NCBI GenBank assembly: GCA_009783395.1
Contig: WRHA01000285.1
Coordinates: forward strand, 1 to 6,071
From: Defluviitaleaceae bacterium
GTDB taxonomy: Bacteria; Bacillota; Clostridia; Lachnospirales; WQUN01
Reading direction: 5' to 3'
DNA: 6,071 nt
Position 1 is the first letter of the stretch; each line of letters opens with the position of its first letter. The notes beneath the pieces were generated by a model, which was not told where the DNA came from, did no database searches, and saw only the letters and a list, made by a program, of their open reading frames with translations. The position numbers and the translations under genes were made by a program. This document shows, one piece after another, positions 1-4,517 of the stretch.

Positions 1-117
1 AATGGATTTTTCATGTGAGGGCAGTATAAACTTATAAAGAGCAGATTTCACATTTTCATTATGCTCGACCAAGCAACCTAAATACTCTTCTATTGAAGAA
101 TGTTCATAAAGGGACAG
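1..117 (-). CDS. Open frame without a start, running off the left edge; possible 5'-truncated gene
   Basis: This minus-strand frame opens just after a TAA at 118-120 and has no stop for 39 codons down to base 1. It begins LSLYEHSSIEEYLG and continues VEHNENVKSALYKF, which reads like a charged, helical protein rather than random translation. It contains no ATG, and I see no ribosome binding site before its first CTG or before internal TTG and GTG codons. The frame begins exactly inside the first copy of the repeated motif at 99-114. A simple reading is that the upstream part of a gene was replaced when the neighbouring recombinase element inserted. The product is not recognised. At 39 codons the open frame could also be chance, so this is a weak call that depends on the sequence left of the window. 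Confidence 0.3.
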   Translation of the reverse strand, partial: MSLYEHSSIEEYLGCLVEHNENVKSALYKFILPSHEKSI

Positions 118-184
118 TTACAAAACTACTCAATCATTGTCCATAAAGGGATTGGATTTCTCGTTCTATCCCTTTATGAACAAT
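99..184. repeat. Three copies of a 16-17 bp motif beside the recombinase gene
   Basis: The motif attgttcataaagggat occurs three times in 86 bp. Copy 1 is at 99-114 on the plus strand with one mismatch over 16 bases. Copy 2 is at 136-152 on the plus strand with one mismatch. Copy 3 is at 168-184, inverted and exact. Copies 1 and 2 are direct repeats 37 bp apart, and copies 2 and 3 form an inverted pair. They fill the gap between the recombinase stop codon (189-191) and the left open frame. Recombinase binding sites or attachment-site half-sites are the most likely meaning, given the position, but this is inferred. Confidence 0.85.
136..184. other. Long hairpin just downstream of the recombinase gene; candidate attachment or binding site
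   Basis: The arms 136-152 and 168-184 pair at 16 of 17 positions; only c141 opposite a179 fails. The loop is 15 nt. The structure starts 5 bp beyond the recombinase stop codon on the minus strand. In that direction it is followed by mixed sequence rather than a run of T, so it is not a typical intrinsic terminator, although it could still stop or stabilise the recombinase mRNA. Its total length of 49 bp and its symmetry are in the range of large serine recombinase att sites, which are imperfect inverted repeats. Confidence 0.6.
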
Positions 185-188
185 CACA

Positions 189-1895
189 TTACATAGCAAC
201 CAGTTTACCCTCACCATATTGCGGCGCGTTCTCGGTGATAAACTGCATCAACGCCTTATGCTCATCAGCAAATTTGAATGACACCTTAATATGTCGCGGT
301 TGTTGTTGCCTGTTTCCGTTGGGATTCACCGTTTTGTCTACGGTAATTTTGTCTACCAAGTCAACAAGCAATTCGCGGGTAATCTCGCTTACAGTTTCGT
401 ACTTTTTGAAGCGTTCGGCGTAATCGTCCGTTGTGGTCTGAACCTTTTTGAATTGCCGCATTTCAATTTGAATTTTGGCAATCTTATCTTTGACCGATTC
501 AATTTCCTGTTTGAGAAGGGTGCTACGACTAACGTAAAGGTCTTTGTCAATTACACCCTCATCGAAATCGTCATACAATCTGTGACTTTTTGCTTCCAAT
601 TTCTCACGCGCTTTTTCCAGTTGGCGCAAGTTTGATTGCAAAATTTTTGAATCGTCCGTGAATTTGCCGGAAGATAAGATTTTTTGCTTTACCGTATCCA
701 TTTCCGTAACGAGAACAATTTGACTTTTCACGGCGAAAAGGAGTTGTTCACTCAATTGCTGTTCGCTGATGTATAGTGGGCGGCATTTTCGTGTCATTTC
801 GTGAAAACCGCAACGCTGATAATATCTGCCACTGGCTTTATTATGCCCTCTGCTTAAAACGTGGTTACAGCGTTCGCAATAAAGAAAGCTGGAATACAGG
901 GACTTTTCGCCGTTATTTTTTGCCCGTGAGGGGCGCACAAGTAAGACTTGCGCTTTTTGGTACAATTCATCGCTGATTATCGGCTCATGCGTATTTCGGA
1001 CAATTACCCAATCTTCGGGGTCTTGCCGCTTGGCTTTTTTGACTTTGTAGCTGATGTTTTTCAGTTTGCCTTGCACCATATGCCCGCAGTATTTTTCATC
1101 GCTGAGTATTGTCCGAATCGTACTGTAATGCCAAGATGCTATTTTTGCCGCTCGGCTTGCGGGTGTTATCCCCTTTGTTTCCTTATACTCACGCGGGGGA
1201 AGTACGCCCATGTCGTTAAGCCGCATAGCAACCGCCCTCATGCTTAGTTTGCCGTAGACAAACATATCAAATATTTTTCTGACGATTTCAGCCGCTTCTT
1301 CATCAACAATCAGCTTGTTTTTGTTGTCGGGGTCTTTGAAAAAACCGTAAGGCGCGTAAGAGCCGATAAACTCGCCCTTCTTGAATTTCATGTCAAAGAC
1401 TTTGCGGATTTTCTTGCTTGTCATTTTGACATAATACTCGTTAAAATAATTCTCGAAATGGAATTGCATACCGTCTACGCTTTCGGGGTCTTCGTAGGAA
1501 TCTATCCGTGGACTGCTTAACGCGATGAAACGCACGTCATATTCGGGGAAAACCGTATTAACGTAGTATTCTGCATCTGCTACGTTTCTTGCGAATCGCG
1601 AGGTGTCGTTTGTTATAACGCAGTTAATTAGCCCGGATTTTACATCTTCTATGAGCCGCTTGAACTCGTCACGGTGTTCCGTTGTTGCGCCGGAAATTCC
1701 GTCATCAATGTATGTGTCCACGAGCGTAAATTGTAGCGGGTCGGCTTCGAGGAAATCATGTATTATTGCTTTTTGATGCCCGATTGAAACGCTTGTACCC
1801 GCAGTTAAATCGTCTTTCGAGAGCCGTAAATATTCTCCCACCCTCCACTGTTTGATTTTCCCTGTGCGAATGTTACCTTTTTGGAATTTTGCCAT
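189..1895 (-). CDS. Large serine recombinase (TnpX/Tn4451-like) for element excision and integration
   Basis: This 568-residue protein is a site-specific DNA recombinase that cuts and rejoins both strands through a serine-DNA intermediate. The resolvase catalytic domain spans about 17-165. It shows the YLRLSKDD motif with nucleophile Ser26, then DDGISG near 65-70, and SRFARN with Arg100. A recombinase domain follows at about 180-320 (APYGFFKDP, then SMRAVAMRLNDMGV). Next is a zinc ribbon with Cys340, Cys343, Cys362 and Cys371, a coiled coil at about 415-490, and a C-terminal region (RELLVDLVDKI) like that of TnpX-type proteins. Length and domain order are complete for the family. I chose the ATG at 1893-1895 because AGGAGG lies 8 nt before it; the ATG at 1899-1901 would leave only 2 nt. 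A promoter lies at 1964-1992. All catalytic residues I can check are present, so it should be active. Confidence 0.97.
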   Translation of the reverse strand: MAKFQKGNIRTGKIKQWRVGEYLRLSKDDLTAGTSVSIGHQKAIIHDFLEADPLQFTLVDTYIDDGISGATTEHRDEFKRLIEDVKSGLINCVITNDTSRFARNVADAEYYVNTVFPEYDVRFIALSSPRIDSYEDPESVDGMQFHFENYFNEYYVKMTSKKIRKVFDMKFKKGEFIGSYAPYGFFKDPDNKNKLIVDEEAAEIVRKIFDMFVYGKLSMRAVAMRLNDMGVLPPREYKETKGITPASRAAKIASWHYSTIRTILSDEKYCGHMVQGKLKNISYKVKKAKRQDPEDWVIVRNTHEPIISDELYQKAQVLLVRPSRAKNNGEKSLYSSFLYCERCNHVLSRGHNKASGRYYQRCGFHEMTRKCRPLYISEQQLSEQLLFAVKSQIVLVTEMDTVKQKILSSGKFTDDSKILQSNLRQLEKAREKLEAKSHRLYDDFDEGVIDKDLYVSRSTLLKQEIESVKDKIAKIQIEMRQFKKVQTTTDDYAERFKKYETVSEITRELLVDLVDKITVDKTVNPNGNRQQQPRHIKVSFKFADEHKALMQFITENAPQYGEGKLVAM

Positions 1896-1903
1896 TGTCA
1901 TGT

Positions 1904-1909
1904 CCTCCT
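1904..1909 (-). promoter_or_regulatory. Ribosome binding site of the recombinase gene
   Basis: A perfect AGGAGG on the minus strand, 8 nt before the ATG at 1893-1895. It decides the start: the ATG at 1899-1901, in the same frame, would be only 2 nt away. Confidence 0.85.
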
Positions 1910-1963
1910 AATGTCTATTTTTTAGGGGAATATGAAAGGCGAAAATGTTTTAGCTATGATGAT

Positions 1964-1992
1964 AGTATATGGCATCATCGCAGAGAAAGCAA
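1964..1992 (-). promoter_or_regulatory. Sigma-70/SigA-type promoter for the recombinase gene
   Basis: On the minus strand, TTGCTT (1987-1992) and TATACT (1964-1969) are separated by exactly 17 bp. Transcription would start near 1957, giving a leader of about 60 nt before the recombinase ATG. The promoter sits in the 110-bp gap after the 78-residue gene, so the recombinase can be expressed separately from upstream genes. A 6-bp dyad (gatgat 1957-1962 with atcatc 1974-1979) spans the -10 hexamer and could be an operator; that is speculative. Confidence 0.6.
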
Positions 1993-2011
1993 CGGCCAAC
2001 GCGCTAAATTC

Positions 2012-2248
2012 CTACGCTTTCCGGCTGAAATGCTTTGCTAAAACATCTGATAAACTTTCTTCCCCGACAAACGAAATTTCTACAATGTCCTCACCAACTC
2101 TAAATTTGTGAGGATTTTTTATTTGCTCCAAGAAATACATCGCGTTTTCTAACCGTGTAGCCCCTTCTCGCAGTTTTATGGTTCTAATGTCTACCAATTC
2201 ACTGTGACCGCTGAAAACGGTCGGCGTTTTGATTGCTACTGCTTCCAT
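2012..2248 (-). CDS. Small conserved-looking protein of a recombinase-linked element, function unknown
   Basis: A soluble 78-residue protein with no signal peptide or membrane segment. The core QIKNPHKFRVG followed by VEISF, and a final short helix (LSDVLAKHF), resembles small proteins that I recall next to serine recombinases in clostridial integrative elements; no function is known to me. I chose the ATG at 2246-2248, preceded 7 nt upstream by GGGGGA (2256-2261). A TTG at 2261-2263 is in frame but lies inside that ribosome binding site. The gene ends 117 bp before the recombinase start, on the same strand, with the recombinase promoter between them. A large inverted repeat (2278-2357) lies directly upstream. 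I saw no convincing promoter of its own. A role in control of, or assistance to, the recombinase is only a guess from position. Confidence 0.75.
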   Translation of the reverse strand: MEAVAIKTPTVFSGHSELVDIRTIKLREGATRLENAMYFLEQIKNPHKFRVGEDIVEISFVGEESLSDVLAKHFSRKA

Positions 2249-2277
2249 ATAAATGTCCCCCAATCTTTTTTGTGAAG

Positions 2278-2357
2278 GCTAAACCATACGCAGGGAAAAT
2301 GTCCGTCCGGGAGGGAAAACGGCACGAAAATAAAATACTCCCTGCGTATGGTTTAGC
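2278..2357. repeat. Perfect 19-bp inverted repeat with a 42-nt loop
   Basis: The arms gctaaaccatacgcaggga (2278-2296) and its exact complement (2339-2357) enclose 42 nt. Extending outward adds a run of A facing T with one mismatch. Neither side has the T-run expected right after an intrinsic terminator. The repeat lies 30 bp upstream of the ATG of the 78-residue gene, so as RNA it would be part of that gene's leader. It could be a cruciform, a nick or processing site, or a protein-binding site. The identity of the arms is far beyond chance. Confidence 0.85.
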
Positions 2358-2498
2358 TTTCAAAAAATAAGCGTAAACAGACGGTTGTTGGCGCAACCTC
2401 ACGGGAATTTCACCCCGGCATGGTTCTCATGCCGCCGCCATCATTGCCGGGGACGCTTTTAACGCTCGGACTGTGACTTGACGGGAGTATCATTATTC

Positions 2499-2612
2499 CG
2501 ATTCATGTGTCATCGCCCTGCAAACTGCCACGTTTGCGTTACGGCGTTGTGGTTGTCGCTCGTTCCCTGCGGGAAGTCGTGGCGCACAAGCCGTTCGGCT
2601 CGGCATGAATCG
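2499..2612 (-). ncRNA. Candidate multi-branched structured RNA
   Basis: A closing helix of 9 bp (cgattcatg 2499-2507 with catgaatcg 2604-2612) encloses three local hairpins. These are gcaaac/gtttgc (2520-2537, 6 bp, 6-nt loop), ttccc/gggaa (2563-2575, 5 bp, 3-nt loop) and agcc/ggct (2589-2600, 4 bp, 4-nt loop). Together they make a four-way, cloverleaf-like layout. It is not a tRNA: the arms do not match tRNA lengths and there is no T-loop sequence. The strand is unknown; I placed it on the minus strand because all genes lie there. No promoter was found. The pairing is visible, but transcription is inferred. Confidence 0.3.
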
Positions 2613-2689
2613 AATGTATCTGTTTTTGCTTTATACTGCGGCGGCGTTATCTTCCGCGCTTTCTTTTTGACTTGCATTTATGAAACAAA

Positions 2690-2741
2690 AGGCTTTTTTA
2701 TCAGCCTGTAAAAGCGCACTCTAATGAATGTGCTTTTACAG
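2690..2741 (-). terminator. Tandem hairpins after the regulator gene, probable terminator
   Basis: Reading the minus strand from the regulator's stop (2762), a strong hairpin comes first: arms 2706-2718 and 2729-2741, 13 bp including one G-U pair, with a 10-nt loop. It is followed by a smaller one, aggct (2690-2694) with agcct (2703-2707), ending in TTTGTTTC on the minus strand. The large hairpin has no T-run of its own, while the small one has a modest one. The two overlap by two bases and could not form fully together. Confidence 0.45.
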
Positions 2742-2761
2742 AACGACAAACACAATTATTA

Positions 2762-3082
2762 CTACGCTAATTTCATAATTATCCCGCTCATAATCTCGGC
2801 GTGTTCACCTTCAAGCGAAGTTAAAAGAAAGTGTAGAAAGCCACGCTCTTTTTTTGTTAAAATAGCTTTGCAGGGATTGAAACCACGATAAATTATGCCG
2901 CCACCATGCCCCCGCAAAGTATCTATGTCATACCCTTCAAGCGTGAGTGCCGTTATGTCGCGCATAACCGTATGGCGAGATACATTCAACTCCATCTGGA
3001 TTCTTGCGGCATCAGTTTTAATGTCGCGTCTTAAAATGTGCTTCAATTCGTCCCGCCGTTCGTTGGCACTCACGTTGTTCAC
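2762..3082 (-). CDS. Minimal winged-helix (HTH_11/DeoR-type) transcriptional regulator
   Basis: A DNA-binding protein of about 105 residues. The helix-turn-helix lies at about 21-46 (TDAARIQMELNVS, then recognition helix SRHTVMRDITAL), followed by a wing at 57-66 with the typical GHGGG. Regulators with this N-terminal domain usually continue with a sensor domain to 230 residues or more. Here only a 36-residue helical tail remains (KKERGFLHFLL), ending in TAG with no sign of a frameshift, so it may be a complete small regulator. The start is a GTG at 3080-3082. A GTG three codons later (3071-3073) is as likely, because AAGGGGGG then sits 8 nt upstream. The region just before it is crowded with palindromes (3112-3179), which suggests self-regulation. 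Which other genes it controls cannot be read from the sequence. Confidence 0.8.
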   Translation of the reverse strand: MNNVSANERRDELKHILRRDIKTDAARIQMELNVSRHTVMRDITALTLEGYDIDTLRGHGGGIIYRGFNPCKAILTKKERGFLHFLLTSLEGEHAEIMSGIIMKLA

Positions 3083-3111
3083 CCCCCTTGCCCTTTTTCA
3101 ATGGTAAACCC

Positions 3112-3138
3112 CAAATGTAGCAAGACCTGCTACATTTG
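3112..3138. promoter_or_regulatory. Perfect 11-bp palindrome, probable operator of the regulator gene
   Basis: caaatgtagca (3112-3122) is followed by a 5-nt spacer and its exact complement tgctacatttg (3128-3138). The dyad is 30 bp upstream of the regulator's GTG. No T-run follows on either strand (the minus strand continues GGGGTTTACC), so an operator for a dimeric DNA-binding protein is more likely than a terminator. The best candidate ligand is the winged-helix protein encoded next to it; this is inferred. Confidence 0.6.
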
Positions 3139-3179
3139 AAAAAGTTTTTCAAAATATTTTTTTGTAGTAATATTTTGAA
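3135..3179 (-). promoter_or_regulatory. Overlapping palindromes and weak promoter candidate before the regulator gene
   Basis: tttgaaaaa (3135-3143) and tttttcaaa (3145-3153) form a 9-bp palindrome around one base. ttcaaaatatt (3148-3158) and aatattttgaa (3169-3179) form an 11-bp perfect inverted repeat with a 10-nt loop. On the minus strand, TTCAAA (3174-3179) and TATTTT (3151-3156) are 17 bp apart and fall in opposite arms of the second palindrome. They would start transcription just before the operator at 3112-3138. The hexamers are poor matches, so the promoter is tentative while the palindromes are certain. Confidence 0.4.
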
Positions 3180-3182
3180 TAC

Positions 3183-3231
3183 AAAAAAGCACATATCGCA
3201 GACATGGGTTATGTCGCAATATGTGCTTTTT
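3183..3231. terminator. Strong bidirectional intrinsic terminator
   Basis: The stem runs from 3189 to 3226: gcacatat pairs with atatgtgc, then after one mismatch and one bulge gc and gacat continue to a gggtt loop, 15 bp in all. A run of six A (3183-3188) precedes it and five T (3227-3231) follow it, so it works on both strands. Its main job is likely to end the minus-strand transcript of the exported-protein gene, whose stop lies 114 bp upstream on that strand, insulating it from the regulator. Confidence 0.88.
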
Positions 3232-3344
3232 GTTGCCGCAACAGAGTTTCTGAATTCTAAAATCCTATCATGTAAAAATGCAAACGCCTTAATCACTTAC
3301 ATCTGCAAGTCACAAAAAACACTGTGCGAATAAGGTTTTGGCAG

Positions 3345-4040
3345 TTAAAAGTGAATTGTTACTCCGCAGGTAGTGCATCTAATTGAAGAACCAGATTGTA
3401 CCCAATTATGCTGAACTTCCCAAGTACCCCATCTGTGCAACGGCCCACGCCTTTCGCATCTCGTACATTCAGTGATTTGCCAAATTGGACCTCTCTCGCA
3501 ATAATAACGAGTCGCCCAACTATAAGAGAGACCAAAAAAAATGTCACCCGTAGCAGCACTACCAATAGGCACAGGGTTACATCCGAATATGCACAGGATA
3601 TTGTGAGGCTCCATTTCGGCATCATAAGCCAATGAATCTGCAAATTCTTGTGACACAATAAAAGGCTCGTCATACTGAACAATAGATACGTTCATTCCTT
3701 GTGTTGCTTCAAGGAAGTCATCAAATGTCACTATTGATGAAAAATCTATCGCAGTCAACGACATATGGTCGCATGAAATCAATGCGAAATCGCAACCTCC
3801 AACTGCACGTATATTTACGTCATCGGAAGTTGTAATTAAAACAGATTCAGGGTCAACAATAATCCCATCGGCCATTGCTTGCTCAATTAACTGTGCGGCA
3901 ATATCAGTATCGAATATGACCGCATTGGAACTTTCGCCGGACGCAAAAGCTAACAAAGGCACTGTAAGTGCAAATGTTAAAATTACAGACAGTAAAACAC
4001 ACAGACGCTTTTTGAACCTTCGTGATGTGATTTTTTTCAT
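3345..4040 (-). CDS. Exported cysteine-rich protein with C-terminal CxxC pairs, function unknown
   Basis: A 231-residue protein starting at the ATG at 4038-4040, where AAGGAGA (4048-4054) sits 7 nt upstream; an upstream in-frame start near 4112 has no such site. The N-terminus is a textbook signal peptide: basic KKITSRRFKKRL, hydrophobic VLLSVILTFALTVPLL, and a likely cut after AFA at about residue 33. The mature part is acidic in its first half. It has nine cysteines counting from residue 83, with the last five at 181, 192, 195, 222 and 225. The CxxC pairs 192/195 and 222/225 could bind zinc or form disulfides. No LPxTG motif, lipobox or membrane anchor is present, so release to the outside or loose wall attachment is expected. 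It appears to be a single-gene unit ended by the terminator at 3183-3231. I do not recognise the family. Confidence 0.82.
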   Translation of the reverse strand: MKKITSRRFKKRLCVLLSVILTFALTVPLLAFASGESSNAVIFDTDIAAQLIEQAMADGIIVDPESVLITTSDDVNIRAVGGCDFALISCDHMSLTAIDFSSIVTFDDFLEATQGMNVSIVQYDEPFIVSQEFADSLAYDAEMEPHNILCIFGCNPVPIGSAATGDIFFGLSYSWATRYYCERGPIWQITECTRCERRGPLHRWGTWEVQHNWVQSGSSIRCTTCGVTIHF

Positions 4041-4104
4041 TTTTCTCTCTCCTTTTTTGTTTAGCTCATGAGTTTCAACGAAATCATTTGAAAATTCCGT
4101 TGAA

Positions 4105-4142
4105 TATGACAATCGCCGTGAGCGTATTCAGCGATAGTCATA
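4105..4142. repeat. 12-bp inverted repeat in the leader or promoter of the exported-protein gene
   Basis: tatgacaatcgc (4105-4116) pairs with gcgatagtcata (4131-4142) at 11 of 12 positions around a 14-nt loop. It lies 65 bp upstream of the exported-protein ATG. The right arm contains the candidate -10 hexamer (4137-4142). It could be an operator or, if transcription begins further upstream, a leader hairpin. Confidence 0.65.
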
Positions 4143-4164
4143 ACATTCAGTTTCTTGATTCCAA
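4137..4164 (-). promoter_or_regulatory. Tentative promoter for the exported-protein gene
   Basis: On the minus strand TTGGAA (4159-4164) and TATGAC (4137-4142) are 16 bp apart, and a TGT just before the -10 gives an extended -10 element. Transcription would start near 4130, about 90 nt before the ATG. The hexamers are imperfect, so the call is weak. Confidence 0.3.
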
Positions 4165-4517
4165 AACGCAGAAGGCTAAGTACAGATGAGATAAGTTGTC
4201 CCCCCTTCCTTCCTTTTAATTTGCCCTCTACTTATAAATCAATTAAGAGGGCGCATTTGTTACATGGTTTTTGAATTTTTTTTGTATTTCCTTCTTCCTT
4301 GCAAAATAAAGCAACTGGCGTTTATGGATGACCCACTCTTCGGTGGTCAATGAGTGCAGTAAAGTCGCACAAATCAGCTATCGCCGTTTGCCTTGACTAT
4401 ACAAAACTTTTTCGGCAAGTACGAAATTCGTGGCTTACTAAAAACATGGTTTATGTACTTTGCCAACGCAAAAAAATATTGTCACGTTGGCGTTTTTCAA
4501 AAAAATCTGCTTGATTT
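4143..4517. other. Gene-free stretch between the 307-residue and exported-protein genes
   Basis: I see no coding frame here. It holds a 7-bp hairpin, gccctct (4223-4229) with agagggc (4246-4252) around 16 nt, without a following T-run. A purine-rich tract, AAGGAAGGAAGGGGGG on the minus strand (4201-4216), lies nearby and leads to no start codon. There is also a short palindrome acgaaattcgt (4421-4431) and a terminator-like hairpin at 4462-4497. The tentative promoter of the next gene overlaps its low end. Confidence 0.5.
4462..4497. terminator. Terminator-like hairpin after the 307-residue gene
   Basis: gccaacg (4462-4468) pairs with cgttggc (4485-4491) around a 16-nt loop. On the plus strand it is followed by GTTTTTC (4491 onward). 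On the minus strand, where the gene ends at 4518, the T-run lies inside the loop and none follows the stem. Its place 27 bp after the stop suggests it ends that transcript, but by sequence it fits a plus-strand terminator better. Confidence 0.4.

Larger units (their letters stand above)
2264..2761. other. Structured spacer of about 500 bp without a convincing gene
   Basis: No frame here carries a recognisable protein. The stretch is unusually rich in dyads: a perfect 19-bp inverted repeat (2278-2357); ggttg/caacc (2382-2397); ccccggca (2413-2420) with tgccgggg (2445-2452), competing with cggcat (2416-2421) and atgccg (2429-2434); a multi-branched fold (2499-2612); and hairpins at 2690-2741. 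The middle (about 2400-2660) is richer in G+C than the DNA on either side. On the minus strand a 37-codon frame (2493-2606, MPSRTACAPRLPAG at its start) overlaps the fold but has no ribosome binding site. On the plus strand a 77-codon frame has unlikely composition. A conserved RNA, an origin of transfer or a recombinase accessory region would all fit. Confidence 0.55.

Noticed and set aside
99..184. Short CRISPR array
   Set aside because: There are only three copies, one of them inverted, with unequal spacers and no cas genes in the window.
100..423. Plus-strand open frame of 107 codons across the repeats and the recombinase 3' end
   Set aside because: Most of it is antisense to the recombinase, which has clear domains. 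The frame lacks a ribosome binding site and its composition is not protein-like.
2199..2402. Minus-strand open frame of 67 codons through the 19-bp inverted repeat
   Set aside because: It overlaps the better-supported 78-residue gene in another frame, and its openness comes from the repeat arms being read in both directions.
2604..2637. Plus-strand TATACT (2632-2637) as a promoter for an RNA
   Set aside because: There is no acceptable -35 hexamer 16-18 bp upstream and nothing recognisable downstream.
2478..2711. Plus-strand open frame of 77 codons in the structured spacer
   Set aside because: It runs against all neighbouring genes, has no ribosome binding site, and is rich in C, W, S and R, as expected for translated non-coding DNA.
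3018..3296. Minus-strand open frame of 92 codons over the terminator and palindromes
   Set aside because: It crosses a strong bidirectional terminator and overlaps the winged-helix gene in a different frame.
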